Counted from the stretch's first letter, positions 25,888 through 35,942 are shown. The stretch: 64,000 nucleotides of DNA from Clostridiales bacterium (GCA_016342415.1 JAEIOD010000001.1:372001-436000); one strand, 5' to 3'. Numbers and translations are program-made. Notes: a model not told the origin generated them from the letters alone.

Positions 25888-26018
25888 TATTTCACCTCGT
25901 TTTCAATCATTCTTTTTATATCCTCTTTTATTTTTTTCCCTGTTTCATCTTTCTTAGCTTTTTCATGAAATAATATACTCATAGCCAATTTTTCTACAAT
26001 CGATTTATCATTATTCAT
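25887..26018 (-). CDS. 43-residue protein between helicase and DndD-like ATPase
   Basis: A short frame starts at ATG 26018, 9 bases after GGAGG, and overlaps the helicase stop by 8 bases; its TAA overlaps the ATPase ATG. The product begins MNNDKSIVEKLAMSILFHEK and is a lysine-rich, probably helical peptide. The tight overlap on both sides and the excellent ribosome site argue strongly that it is translated. It also carries within its end the ribosome site (GAGGTG) for the ATPase. Function unknown; a small adaptor of the ATPase or helicase is possible. Confidence 0.72.
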   Translation of the reverse strand: MNNDKSIVEKLAMSILFHEKAKKDETGKKIKEDIKRMIENEVK

Positions 26019-28128
26019 AACCATCTTCCTCCGATACTATTCCAAAAATATCTTCCAAATACTCAACAAAATCCATACCAACATCATTATTAACTGCTAA
26101 CTTAGCAAACTCCTTAATTCTAGCTAATTCACGCTTGACTATTTGCTTTTCCACATTAAAATTTTCGCTACTCATATTATTAAGTTCACTAATTGGCTTT
26201 GGTAACGTTATAAAATCGTAAATATAAGCAAATTTTTTATTGGGAGCTGTTCTCAGAACACGCCCTCTTCGTTGAACAAACTCGCGATAATTTGTACTAC
26301 TTGCCATAATATATGCTTTTTCTATTTGTGGAATATTAACACCTTCATCTAAACACTTAATTGCAACTATTGCTTGTAGGTCATCACCTGTTTTATACCT
26401 GTCAATTATTTCTTTTCTTAATTTCCGGTCTTCATCTGATGTAAACTTATGAATCGACATTTCTAACTCATTACCAAGAACCCTGCATACTTTATCAATT
26501 TGACGTTCTTGTTCAACATTAATTTTTGAAGCCCCTGAGCCACAATATACTAAATTGTAATATGTATCTTTTTGTACTTTTATTTCACTCCTTAAAAGTT
26601 CGATTTTATTATCTGCTAATGCAAGGATCCTAGCTCTTTCAATAAGTTTTGATTGGAGAATTGGATTATCTTTAATTTTTTTCTTCATAGAGTCATCTTT
26701 GCTACCTAACAATCTAGAAATCTGTAAACTCAATTCAGAATATTTTTCATATTCATCATCGGTTAAAGATACTTCTAATGGATAGTAATAATAATTTGTT
26801 AAGTAACCCTTTTTTATTGCCTCCTCTAAAGTAAATTCATAAACTATCCCTCCAAAGTAGTCAAATAGTTTTTGAGTTCCTTCCTCATCAAAGTGACGTT
26901 CTGGTGTTGCGGATAATGCTAATCTATATTCATAATCAACATTTAACAGTGCTAGTTTATTTTCCGATCCAAAATTATGTGCTTCATCTATGACAAAAAG
27001 AACTTTCCCGTAATAGCTATCTAGTATTCTTTGCATTCTTTCAGTTTCAAATGTTGCATTGCAAACTATTAAACATGTAGTTCGACTATCTTTGATTTTA
27101 AGATTTCTTAAATCTCTTTTTAATTTAGGAACCCACTTTTGTCCAGTATACGCAATGATGGGTTTGAATCCAAAAAGTATTGCATCGTCAAACCATTGAT
27201 CAACTAAGTGGATATATGGACATGATATTATAACAAGTAAATTTTCATTAATTTCCTTACGTAATCTAACAATCGAACTTAGCGCAGTAATTGTTTTTCC
27301 AGTTCCAGTAGCCATTGAAAATAATCCATGATAATTGTTGTCCACCCAAGATTGTATAGCATCATATTGATAGGGTCTTAACTTGTATTCTGAAGGAATA
27401 TTAATCAAGTTATCATTGTCAAAATCAATCAGTTTACTTTCTATATCAATTGGATCTAAATCAGCATCATAAAATTCCAATAGTTTTTCTGAAATCTTAT
27501 CAAATTTCATTATACGTAATTTATTAGTATCATTTGACCACAATCTGTCAAAATCGTATACGAGGTCATTAATTCTATCTACTTCAAAATCGTTTTTACT
27601 GTTAAATACTTGAATCGATTCAAAATTATTAAACAACCCCCCATGTGTTTCGTTAGAGGAACCAATAAAACCAACTCTATTTCTATTATCATCTTCAAAA
27701 TATCCGATTTTTTCATGATAGAAACCATTTGCATTAATATCATCAAAAACAGCTATCCTTATCTCAAGTTTCCTATTAGCAATTAACCATGCAAGTACTT
27801 TCAACCTATAATTAACAATATCATTTTCAGTCCATACTAACTCTTTTAATAATATGTCTTCTATTATTTGCTCTTTACTCTTTTCACCAAGATTAATTGC
27901 TTCTATATCTTCACGATTTAATTTTGGAGAAGCAACGATTCTGATCTCACCATTTCGATTAATGAAATTACTCATTCCTTGTGCAGCTAATGCTAATGAT
28001 GAGCTAGTAAAATACCCTACAGCTCTACAATATAAACTCGAGTTCTTTAATACTGGCGTATAAAAATCATCAATTAAGTGGTCCGAATCAGATCTATATT
28101 TAAATTTTAATTCTAACTCCCCTAGCAT
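26011..28128 (-). CDS. PLD-like nuclease/SF2 helicase fusion
   Basis: I start at ATG 28128 (AGAGAGG 6 bases upstream), giving 705 residues; the frame is open for 16 more codons. Residues about 15-230 form a phospholipase D-type domain (AVGYFTSSSLALAAQG, FYHEKIGYFED, FIGSSNETHGG: the HxK and SxN elements). A superfamily 2 helicase follows: SMATGTGKTITAL (Walker A), VIDEAHNFG, ALSATPERH, VAIKCLDEGVN and QRRGRVLR (motif VI). This architecture is frequent in restriction systems, where the helicase translocates and the PLD domain cuts. It heads its own operon after a terminator. A TATAAT box lies about 40 bases upstream. It is a likely component of the restriction arm paired with phosphorothioation. 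Confidence 0.88.
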   Translation of the reverse strand: MLGELELKFKYRSDSDHLIDDFYTPVLKNSSLYCRAVGYFTSSSLALAAQGMSNFINRNGEIRIVASPKLNREDIEAINLGEKSKEQIIEDILLKELVWTENDIVNYRLKVLAWLIANRKLEIRIAVFDDINANGFYHEKIGYFEDDNRNRVGFIGSSNETHGGLFNNFESIQVFNSKNDFEVDRINDLVYDFDRLWSNDTNKLRIMKFDKISEKLLEFYDADLDPIDIESKLIDFDNDNLINIPSEYKLRPYQYDAIQSWVDNNYHGLFSMATGTGKTITALSSIVRLRKEINENLLVIISCPYIHLVDQWFDDAILFGFKPIIAYTGQKWVPKLKRDLRNLKIKDSRTTCLIVCNATFETERMQRILDSYYGKVLFVIDEAHNFGSENKLALLNVDYEYRLALSATPERHFDEEGTQKLFDYFGGIVYEFTLEEAIKKGYLTNYYYYPLEVSLTDDEYEKYSELSLQISRLLGSKDDSMKKKIKDNPILQSKLIERARILALADNKIELLRSEIKVQKDTYYNLVYCGSGASKINVEQERQIDKVCRVLGNELEMSIHKFTSDEDRKLRKEIIDRYKTGDDLQAIVAIKCLDEGVNIPQIEKAYIMASSTNYREFVQRRGRVLRTAPNKKFAYIYDFITLPKPISELNNMSSENFNVEKQIVKRELARIKEFAKLAVNNDVGMDFVEYLEDIFGIVSEEDGYE

Positions 28129-28262
28129 AATAAACCTCTCTTTCATCTCTGTCATCTCTTTTATTATACTCTCCATTAGTACACAATTACAGTTTAAATT
28201 ACTAAATATTGTTATTTTATCACATTTTTTAACTATACAGGTCTAGTATTGTATATCAAATC

Positions 28263-28288
28263 AAAAAAAAAGCCTAAAATCAAGGCTT
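28263..28288 (-). terminator. Terminator after the cysteine desulfurase gene
   Basis: AAGCCT (28270-28275) and AGGCTT (28283-28288) form a short stem followed on the minus strand by a run of eight or more U. It separates the SspABCD-like operon from the helicase operon. Confidence 0.75.
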
Positions 28289-28292
28289 CTTG

Positions 28293-29435
28293 CTATATCA
28301 AAAATTCAACTTCATCAAGTGCATCCTTTAGTCTTTTTAAATCTTCTTGATTTGTAAAATAGGATATACTAATTCTTACAGTACCATCAGGTGATGTATC
28401 CATAAACTCGTGCGAAAGTGGTGCGCATTGAAGTCCTACTCGTGTAATAATCTTGTATCGTTCTAATATCTTTCCTAACTCATCACTACTTAACTCATTA
28501 TGTTTTATTGATATTACACCAATTTGATTGTCAAAATGATAAACAGTTAAGTATTCGTATGCATGGAGCAACTCTATCAAATCAGCGGTTATATTCTTCT
28601 CATGCTCATGTATATTTTTTACCTTGACATCATTCATCCAGACTAAACTTCTATATAGGCCACCAATAGCAAATAAATTTCTTGTCCCAGCTTCATACTT
28701 CGTTCTATCTTCTGGCATAGTTTTACTTATAGAATTGTTACCAGTTCCACCGGTTAATAAAGGTTTCAGTTTTAGTGTGTTTCTTTTGATCATACCCCCT
28801 ACGCCATATGGTCCATATAATGTTTTATGACCAGCAAATATAAATGCGTCTATGCTGTATTGAGAAATATTAAAATCAATTAAACCCGCTGTTTGTGCAC
28901 CATCTATAATTGTAATTGTATCATTCAGCTTTATTAATGACATAATATCTTCTACTGGAGTTATCAAACCAAATGAATTTGAAGCATGAGTCATAATTAA
29001 AACATCTGGAGATTTATTCGAAAATTGTGATTTGATTTTTTCTAAGTCATACCCACTCTTATCATCTTTCATTTCTAAATAATAAAGATTAATATTAAAT
29101 CTTTCTTCTATCTCATAGATTGTTCTAAGTGTAGCATTATGTTCGAATCTGGTAATATATACACTCATACCATCAACCCATTCGATACCCCTGAGAACCG
29201 TATTCATAGCCTCAGTCGCTGATGATTGGATAATTACTTCATATCCTTCTTTAACATGGAATAAATCTTTTAGCAACCTCCTTGTTTCTTTAACAACATC
29301 AAGACCTTTATTCTCAATGTTGGACCTCTTATAACTACCGATTGTCTCTCGATTAAACTTATCCATAAAATCATAGACACATTCTGGTTTAGGATATGTT
29401 GTTGCTGCATTATCTAAATAAATTAATTCATCCAT
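28293..29435 (-). CDS. sspA: Cysteine desulfurase of the phosphorothioation operon (SspA/DndA-type)
   Basis: The 380-residue class V aminotransferase fold protein begins YLDNAATTYPKPE. It has the PLP lysine in IFAGHKTLYGPYGVGG, the YEAGTRNLFAIGGL segment, and the catalytic cysteine in VGLQCAPLSHEFM near the C-terminus. It takes sulfur from L-cysteine as a persulfide and passes it on; in phosphorothioation systems this is the role of DndA/SspA (often replaced by IscS). It is the last gene of the operon with the DUF4007, ATPase and PAPS-reductase-like genes, which is why I assign it here and not to iron-sulfur assembly. The gene symbol is by context. Confidence 0.85.
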   Translation of the reverse strand: MDELIYLDNAATTYPKPECVYDFMDKFNRETIGSYKRSNIENKGLDVVKETRRLLKDLFHVKEGYEVIIQSSATEAMNTVLRGIEWVDGMSVYITRFEHNATLRTIYEIEERFNINLYYLEMKDDKSGYDLEKIKSQFSNKSPDVLIMTHASNSFGLITPVEDIMSLIKLNDTITIIDGAQTAGLIDFNISQYSIDAFIFAGHKTLYGPYGVGGMIKRNTLKLKPLLTGGTGNNSISKTMPEDRTKYEAGTRNLFAIGGLYRSLVWMNDVKVKNIHEHEKNITADLIELLHAYEYLTVYHFDNQIGVISIKHNELSSDELGKILERYKIITRVGLQCAPLSHEFMDTSPDGTVRISISYFTNQEDLKRLKDALDEVEFLI

Positions 29436-29499
29436 ACTTCCTCCAAAAAGTTAATCTCACTACTTATTAAATACTCTATAAATAGTGAGATATAATCTA

Positions 29500-32400
29500 T
29501 TAAAGCATTTTCTTCATTACTTCCATGATAACTTGTCTTGCTTCATTTTTATCTAATGTATAAACATAATCATCAAGAACTCCTATTAATTCATCATAAA
29601 AGCCTTGAGCTTGTGGTGTACTGAAACCACTATTGCTAAATGAAAATTCTTTAGATTCATTTGATTCATCGACATATTTAATCGTATAAGATTGTTTCCT
29701 GAATTCTTCAACGCCTTCACGCTTTATTTTAGCATTAAACAATTCAATTTCATCTTTAAATCCCTTTACTCGCTCAATAAACAACTCATATTTACTATCA
29801 TCCCAATCAACTATAGACAAACCTAAAATATCTTTTGTAAAGATTTCTAGAAATTCATCATGATTATTAGATATATACTCAACTGACTTCATTAAAACTT
29901 CTGAACCACCATCAAACTTATTATTCTGAGTTATTTCATCTAAATCAATGTACCAATCATGAATAGCGTTGTATAATGACTTTTCTGGATTTCTAGAGAA
30001 TATATTTACTAACATTATATATAAATTTTCTTTAGTTAAATTTAAAAAAGAATCAATATCATTTCGTATTTTTCTTACCTCTTCAATTATCTCTATATTG
30101 TACTCATTCTTTTTAAGTAATTTAGGAAGAGTTACAAATAAGAATTCTCTAGAATTAAAATGACTTGCTCTCATTCTTGATCTGAAGAAGATGTTTGCCT
30201 TATCAGCATCTATTCTCACACAGTCCTGATCATATATCATTTGATATTCTTTGGCGTATTTAGGTAAATACAAGAACCACCTATGCATTCCTTTGACGAT
30301 ATAATCAAAGGAATTGTACTCTTTCTCAACAGGTTCTATATAATCATCGAATATATTTTCTAAACCATTAATATACTTTTCTTTTTCTTCATTCCACTCT
30401 TCTAAGTACAAGGTGAACTTATTAGGATGTTTATTCAAGTCATTAATGAGAGAAACAGTTAATTCCATCTCGTGTTTACTTTTCGAGATAACAACATACC
30501 TTTTGTACCTATGAATAACAACTGATAAAAGTATTGGAATAAGACCCTTTTTCAAACCAATCCCATGTTTAGGATTGATCAAGATATCATAAAGCTCTTC
30601 AAAAGATCTTTGACCCTGTGAAGATGTTGATAAAATGAACTCTTGTATAATCATAAGTACATTCTCAACATTTTCATTTACTAAATTGCTGTAATTTAAA
30701 GTTTTCTTTCCATCATAGATACCTGTACTCATTAATACAGATCTCATAATAGTCACTTCTGGACCATGACCAACAAAACCTAAATCATCATGTATTTCAT
30801 TTTTAATTAGCATGCCAACTATTTTATCGCTTGCTTTTTGTATTGTTGTATTTATATTATCGCGGTTAATCATCTCATTAACGATGACCGGCATTTTATC
30901 ATATTGTGCTGCCATTGCGTCAGATAAAGCATTGTTTAACTGTGATTTTCTCTTGAATCTTTTTAATTCACTTGATTGAATATATGATGATTCATTTAAG
31001 GATGGGTCAAAAAACTTTTCTAATATACTCATCAATTTAAAATATAATTCTTCTAATTCTAAATTGTACTCCTCATCTAAAACGCTATCCTTATCACCTA
31101 ACTTATTCTCTTCAATTAAGTATAATATTGCATCGAAAGCTCTTACTATATATTCATAGTCTTCTGGAGAATTTAATACCGAAATAAATACGAGATTATT
31201 AGTTATTGCTTTAGCTTTAGTTAAAACCAGCTCATAATCAGATTTAGCATCTAGCAAAATCGCAATAAAATGACTATTGTGAACTTCTTTGCTAAGATAA
31301 TACTCCAAATCACCTATGTCTAAAAAATCAGTTGAAGTCATAAATTTCAAATTGTAATATCTTATTATTTCTTTCTCAACATTATACTTATTAGGATAAA
31401 TCACTTCTTTATTCAAAGCTGTTGTCAAAACATTTTGTAAATCATATAACTTATGGCGTTTTTTCACTTGATCATTCAACAAGCTAGTAATATCTATACT
31501 TTGGGTAGATTTTAAAACATAATGTTTCTTACCTGTAGCAAATCTGATATAGTTCTTTGTTATAAGATAATCTAACGCTTCTCGAATCTCATCATAATCA
31601 TAGTTCCATTGAAAACTTAAATCAATAATACTTGATGTAGGTGGTAACATTTCATTCTTATTGATCATTTGAATTAAAGCTAAGGTCTTAATGACTTTTA
31701 AGGCTAATTCTATAACATGATTATCTTTATTTTCAGTATTTGCAATTACGGCATTACATATCTCTTTAGAACTTCTCCAAGTCTTATAGATTTGATGTTC
31801 GAAATTTTCTTTCTTAAATTGATCTTCAAAATAATCATAAATAATATCAGGCGTTATTATTGAAGTATCTCCTTCATTCTTTACGATTTGCCATATAGCT
31901 TTTCTTTCTTTTGAAGCCAAAAATGTAAACAAAGTTCTCTCATTTTGAGCAACTTGCTCAGCTATCTCCGGTAAGATAAAGGTCGTTAACGGATGTAAAG
32001 GAAATATCATTTCAATAAAATTCTCTGAGGAAAATCCTAAACCTCTTATTAACCCACTTTTAGCAAGGCTAGATTCAATACCTTGAATATCCTTAACATG
32101 TAATTTTTTAAACTTATTCCATCCTTTTTCTTCCTTTGTTAAAACCTTAGAAATCAAATGATAAGTTTGAAGCTTACTATTATTAATCTCAACTCTCTTA
32201 AATCTCTCAGAAACAGCATTCCATGAATCAATCTTCTCTTTAGGAAGTGAATCGGTGTAACTTGTAATATCTTTATGTGATATTAACATTAAATGTATTT
32301 GGGAATTAACAGAACTTCTATTACAAAGTTCAGCTAAATCTTGCAATATTTTTATATCTAAAGCCGAGTTTTTATCAATACTTCCTTCCAAAAACTTGCT

Positions 32401-33150
32401 AAATTCATCGTATACTAAATAAATACCATTATATCCATACTTAGTAAGTTCCTTTGCTACTTCAACAAATATCGTATCAATATCAGTTGCAAATAGAGGA
32501 TTAAACTCTGATCCGGCAGTTACAGAAGGATATATCGATCTAAAAGTTGCAAATGCTTCATGATCAAAATCTTCTAACCGAGCTAAGAAAACTTTCATAT
32601 CCTCTTCTAACTCTTCTGAAAACGCTTTATAAGTAGATGGATATTTATTTAACCACATATTTATTGTTTTCTTTGCACTTTCAAAGTATGATTCAGGCAT
32701 CATATGTCCCAGATTATTGACTACTAATGTTTCCATTAACGAATTAAGTAATATCTGTTTCATATCTAAACTTGAAGCTGTTACAACCACAGGCAACATT
32801 TTAAACTTCTCTTTTGCTAGCTCATTGATACGCTCAGCAAGTTCAACGTTATAAGATGAGATGGTATCTATTATTTTTTTGCTCGTACTTGAATTCAAAT
32901 CACGTATCATCGATAACAAAACCAATAATAAATGTGATTTACCTTTACCATAAGGACCAATTAAGATCTTTGCGCGATCATTAACACTATTTGAAAAACT
33001 CATAAAGGTTTCTTCAATAATTTCAATCGCACCTGGTGTCATTATATAATTTTCTACTTTATCAATACTATCAATATCATATTTCAGATTAATTGCATAT
33101 TGGAAGTTATCTCTGATATTTACAAATTCATTTAGTTTTATATTTTTCAT
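29500..33150 (-). CDS. sspC: Large P-loop ATPase of the phosphorothioation operon (SspC-like)
   Basis: The 1216-residue protein has an N-terminal Walker A (ILIGPYGKGKSHLLLVLLSMI, about residues 62-82) and a Walker B-like IYLVYDEFSKFLEG. Long helical regions and several winged-helix-like stretches follow. The N-terminal style also recalls BrxC/PglY ATPases of BREX, but no PglZ or BrxL is present. Its neighbours are the DUF4007 protein (stop codon directly adjacent to this ATG), the PAPS-reductase-like protein and a cysteine desulfurase, the gene set of SspABCD, where SspC is the ATPase. It probably remodels DNA so that sulfur can be inserted in one strand. Subfamily assignment rests on context. 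Confidence 0.75.
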   Translation of the reverse strand: MKNIKLNEFVNIRDNFQYAINLKYDIDSIDKVENYIMTPGAIEIIEETFMSFSNSVNDRAKILIGPYGKGKSHLLLVLLSMIRDLNSSTSKKIIDTISSYNVELAERINELAKEKFKMLPVVVTASSLDMKQILLNSLMETLVVNNLGHMMPESYFESAKKTINMWLNKYPSTYKAFSEELEEDMKVFLARLEDFDHEAFATFRSIYPSVTAGSEFNPLFATDIDTIFVEVAKELTKYGYNGIYLVYDEFSKFLEGSIDKNSALDIKILQDLAELCNRSSVNSQIHLMLISHKDITSYTDSLPKEKIDSWNAVSERFKRVEINNSKLQTYHLISKVLTKEEKGWNKFKKLHVKDIQGIESSLAKSGLIRGLGFSSENFIEMIFPLHPLTTFILPEIAEQVAQNERTLFTFLASKERKAIWQIVKNEGDTSIITPDIIYDYFEDQFKKENFEHQIYKTWRSSKEICNAVIANTENKDNHVIELALKVIKTLALIQMINKNEMLPPTSSIIDLSFQWNYDYDEIREALDYLITKNYIRFATGKKHYVLKSTQSIDITSLLNDQVKKRHKLYDLQNVLTTALNKEVIYPNKYNVEKEIIRYYNLKFMTSTDFLDIGDLEYYLSKEVHNSHFIAILLDAKSDYELVLTKAKAITNNLVFISVLNSPEDYEYIVRAFDAILYLIEENKLGDKDSVLDEEYNLELEELYFKLMSILEKFFDPSLNESSYIQSSELKRFKRKSQLNNALSDAMAAQYDKMPVIVNEMINRDNINTTIQKASDKIVGMLIKNEIHDDLGFVGHGPEVTIMRSVLMSTGIYDGKKTLNYSNLVNENVENVLMIIQEFILSTSSQGQRSFEELYDILINPKHGIGLKKGLIPILLSVVIHRYKRYVVISKSKHEMELTVSLINDLNKHPNKFTLYLEEWNEEKEKYINGLENIFDDYIEPVEKEYNSFDYIVKGMHRWFLYLPKYAKEYQMIYDQDCVRIDADKANIFFRSRMRASHFNSREFLFVTLPKLLKKNEYNIEIIEEVRKIRNDIDSFLNLTKENLYIMLVNIFSRNPEKSLYNAIHDWYIDLDEITQNNKFDGGSEVLMKSVEYISNNHDEFLEIFTKDILGLSIVDWDDSKYELFIERVKGFKDEIELFNAKIKREGVEEFRKQSYTIKYVDESNESKEFSFSNSGFSTPQAQGFYDELIGVLDDYVYTLDKNEARQVIMEVMKKML

Positions 33151-34029
33151 CTATTTACCTTCGTTCTCATTATAGACAGCAGTCAGATAATCAATTGGTG
33201 TACCAGTATATAAGATATTCACAACATCTAAACCTGCTGTTCTAATAACTCTTATTAATCCTTGTTTACTTAGATTATCAAGATGTTCGTTTATGCTATT
33301 CCAGTTTAATCTATATATTTTAGCAAGATTATTCTTGTCACTATTAAACCTTTCTATATTTATCTCTTTCGATTTGTTTTGATAGTCTGACTTATAATAC
33401 TGATCTAACAGTGTATAAAATACAATTTCTGAACTTACAGGCAGCGGTTTCTTATTAATTGAGAACGCATTTTTTGTTCTACTACTTTGCTGAATAAGAT
33501 TTAGTTCACTTAATGGAGAAAACATGTTACTTTCAAACTCCTCGGGCTTTGATAAATAAGTTTTAATGATACACTTAAAATCACCTCTAAGAGATATTTC
33601 AGCAACTTTTGCTTCTTTTTTTGAATAGAAATCAATATTTCTAAAAAACTCATCTTCAGTAAACTCTGATACATCAAATTCATTGAATAACCAATACCAC
33701 GCCGTTGCACGTTCAACACTTGTTGCAAGTTTATAATGAAGCAACCACAATGTATTTTCTTCCTGTAAATAGCGATCTGATCTCCATAAAACTTTACCAA
33801 AATCTGTAAATATATGTCTTTTACTTCCATCTATATGTTCGGTCTCAGCTAACTCAAAAGCCTCAATCCAATATCTCAACGCTTTAGTCATTACAGATCC
33901 AATACCTAAGTAATCAGTTTGAATTTTCTTGTCTTCAAAAAATAAATGTGGATCTTTATCAATGCTTTTAAGGCCCTTTGTTAGCCAGCCTTGTCTCAAA
34001 TAAAACGTATCGTGTCCTCTAAACTTCAT
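33151..34029 (-). CDS. sspB: DUF4007 protein (SspB-like)
   Basis: The 292-residue protein opens with FRGHDTFYLRQGWLTKGLK, the GHxTF...R.GW signature of DUF4007. It continues with YLGIGSVMTKALRYWIEAF and a C-terminal winged-helix-like region (RLNWNSINEHLDNLSKQGLIRVIR). In SspABCD systems the DUF4007 protein SspB supplies a strand-nicking activity needed for sulfur insertion. It lies 3 bases after the PAPS-reductase-like gene and abuts the ATPase gene. The family is clear; the biochemical role is taken from known SspB. Confidence 0.85.
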   Translation of the reverse strand: MKFRGHDTFYLRQGWLTKGLKSIDKDPHLFFEDKKIQTDYLGIGSVMTKALRYWIEAFELAETEHIDGSKRHIFTDFGKVLWRSDRYLQEENTLWLLHYKLATSVERATAWYWLFNEFDVSEFTEDEFFRNIDFYSKKEAKVAEISLRGDFKCIIKTYLSKPEEFESNMFSPLSELNLIQQSSRTKNAFSINKKPLPVSSEIVFYTLLDQYYKSDYQNKSKEINIERFNSDKNNLAKIYRLNWNSINEHLDNLSKQGLIRVIRTAGLDVVNILYTGTPIDYLTAVYNENEGK

Positions 34030-34032
34030 ATT

Positions 34033-35877
34033 CTACTCCTTAGGTTCCGCTTTAAATAAATACTTCGTCATCAAGCAACCTTTATTAATATATTTGGGAT
34101 TCATGCACATACCACACTTAGTACATTTTTTGTTATCTATATTGTATCTATCATTTCTAATTGTTATTGCTCTGAATTTACAAATTGCCTCACATGCTAA
34201 GCAATTTTTACAACCATTAAACTTTGTAATCTGATATTCAACTTTTTTCATAAAGTTTGCCTTAGCAAAATCTGTTTTTAAGGACTGATCTAATAATCTT
34301 ACTTTCACAGAATACTCATTTATATGATCATTAAACGGTTGAATAGAAAATAGAGGTTGCATTGTTCTTGGTTTAATGATAATCCGTTCATCCAATGCTT
34401 TCCTACCAAGATCTTTCCTTATCTCACCAACAGGAATAAACATTTGATAAAACTCTTCTGTTAACTCTCCATTAACTTTATAGATATAAGCATCTGCTTC
34501 TTTAGTACAAGTTTCAGTATTGATATTTATGTCATCTGCTGCATCAATACCATAGCCCCCTTGCCTTGCTTTCCATTTACCATCGTCTATGTAAACATCA
34601 TAATCTGTTTTACCAATCTTTTTTGCAAAATCATATAAATAGGTTTTCCAAGTATCAAACAAATCCGGAGAATAGATATGAGCTAATAACTCAGCTTTGA
34701 CATTGTTATTGGGACAACACCAACATCCTACTCTAGAAAAGCCTAATTGATAGGCATAATTAAACTCGATTTCATCTGATAAAATATGTAGCCAAATATC
34801 AACATCTTTCCAATCAAATATTGGTGAAGCAACTTTTTGTCTTGCAATTTTAGGGCTATCATAAATCCTCTCATATTTACTTCTAGATTCAGATTCACTT
34901 GCTCTGATACCGTAAAAAGTAAGAATATTTATATCCTTAAACATATGATCAATTTTCCTACTAATTGGACCCGTCTTGAACATATGACAACACCAACGCA
35001 TTACACGACTTGGAGGCCCTATAACATCACAAACCTCCAGGAAATTTTGTTCTCTATTTTTTGCAGTACTAATCACAGTTCTCGGATTATTTTTACGATA
35101 ACTATCTAAATAGTCTTTTGTAGTAGGATACTCTAATGTTGTATCTCCAAAAATATGCTTTATATCAGGTGAAGACAACGCCTTAATAACTAGATCAGAT
35201 AATACTGTACTGTCCTTACCGCCTGAAAAAGATACCAGTATTTGACTTTTATCGTAATTATAGTCTTTAACAACTTTGTTAATAAAATCGAAGGCTGTTT
35301 GCTTGATGAGCATATGTCTATCTTTATTTATTTTAATAAATTTATCTATGTATAATTGAAAGTTATTTTTCTGATTTAAAGGTGTATAATAATCTATGTC
35401 AGCACGAAGTTTTTTTATTTTTTCTGGAGACGTATGTATTTCTTGTAGTTTATTATTACTTACAGAGTACCTTTTCCCATTTACATGATAACTTCTTTTA
35501 CTTGCCCATACCGAATCATTTATAAACTCAAGAGGCTTATCTAATAGTAACTCTAGTAATAACCTTTCCTGAGGAAAAACAGGTCGTACATCAGTTGTCA
35601 TATATTCAACTTCACTTGAGCAAATTTTGCAATGAGTTATTGCAGTTTGATCAACGTTTGATATAATAGGCACTTTACATTCTGAACACCACAAGATTTC
35701 AGTAGGAACTGATACTTCAGTTCGCTCACCACATTCTTCACATATATTATTGTGACTATCTTCAAAGGAAACAATTGTTTTCTTATCGCATTTTCTACAG
35801 TAAACTTCTAAAAATATATCATCATCTTCAAAAATGATATCTTTTTTTTTAACTTCTGGTCGTTTTATCTCTGTCAT
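34033..35877 (-). CDS. sspD: PAPS-reductase-like PP-loop enzyme with zinc ribbons and ferredoxin domain (SspD/DndC-like)
   Basis: The 614-residue protein has N-terminal zinc-ribbon pairs (CRKC/CEEC, then CSEC/CKIC). A central PP-loop ATP pyrophosphatase domain shows VSFSGGKDSTVLSDL, RWCCHMFKTGPI and VGCWCCPNNN. The C-terminal 2[4Fe-4S]-type ferredoxin region shows CKNCLACEAICKF and CTKCGMC. DndC and SspD use this fold to activate the DNA backbone for sulfur insertion. It is the first gene of the operon; GGAGG precedes the ATG and a TATAAT box lies at 35898-35903. The extra ferredoxin and ribbon modules are larger than a minimal DndC and suggest on-board electron transfer. Confidence 0.87.
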   Translation of the reverse strand: MTEIKRPEVKKKDIIFEDDDIFLEVYCRKCDKKTIVSFEDSHNNICEECGERTEVSVPTEILWCSECKVPIISNVDQTAITHCKICSSEVEYMTTDVRPVFPQERLLLELLLDKPLEFINDSVWASKRSYHVNGKRYSVSNNKLQEIHTSPEKIKKLRADIDYYTPLNQKNNFQLYIDKFIKINKDRHMLIKQTAFDFINKVVKDYNYDKSQILVSFSGGKDSTVLSDLVIKALSSPDIKHIFGDTTLEYPTTKDYLDSYRKNNPRTVISTAKNREQNFLEVCDVIGPPSRVMRWCCHMFKTGPISRKIDHMFKDINILTFYGIRASESESRSKYERIYDSPKIARQKVASPIFDWKDVDIWLHILSDEIEFNYAYQLGFSRVGCWCCPNNNVKAELLAHIYSPDLFDTWKTYLYDFAKKIGKTDYDVYIDDGKWKARQGGYGIDAADDININTETCTKEADAYIYKVNGELTEEFYQMFIPVGEIRKDLGRKALDERIIIKPRTMQPLFSIQPFNDHINEYSVKVRLLDQSLKTDFAKANFMKKVEYQITKFNGCKNCLACEAICKFRAITIRNDRYNIDNKKCTKCGMCMNPKYINKGCLMTKYLFKAEPKE

Positions 35878-35897
35878 AGTACATTTCCTCCAAGAGT

Positions 35898-35903
35898 ATT
35901 ATA
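35898..35903 (-). promoter_or_regulatory. -10 box of the sspD-B-C-A operon
   Basis: TATAAT on the minus strand lies 20 bases upstream of the ATG of the PAPS-reductase-like gene, with GGAGG between. No strong -35 box is seen. Confidence 0.45.
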
Positions 35904-35942
35904 ACACTTAAAATAGCGAATGCATATTCTTTTTTGATAAAT

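Noticed and set aside
29500-33150. BREX system suggested by the BrxC-like ATPase
   Set aside because: No PglZ, BrxL or methyltransferase gene is present; the neighbours fit SspABCD better.
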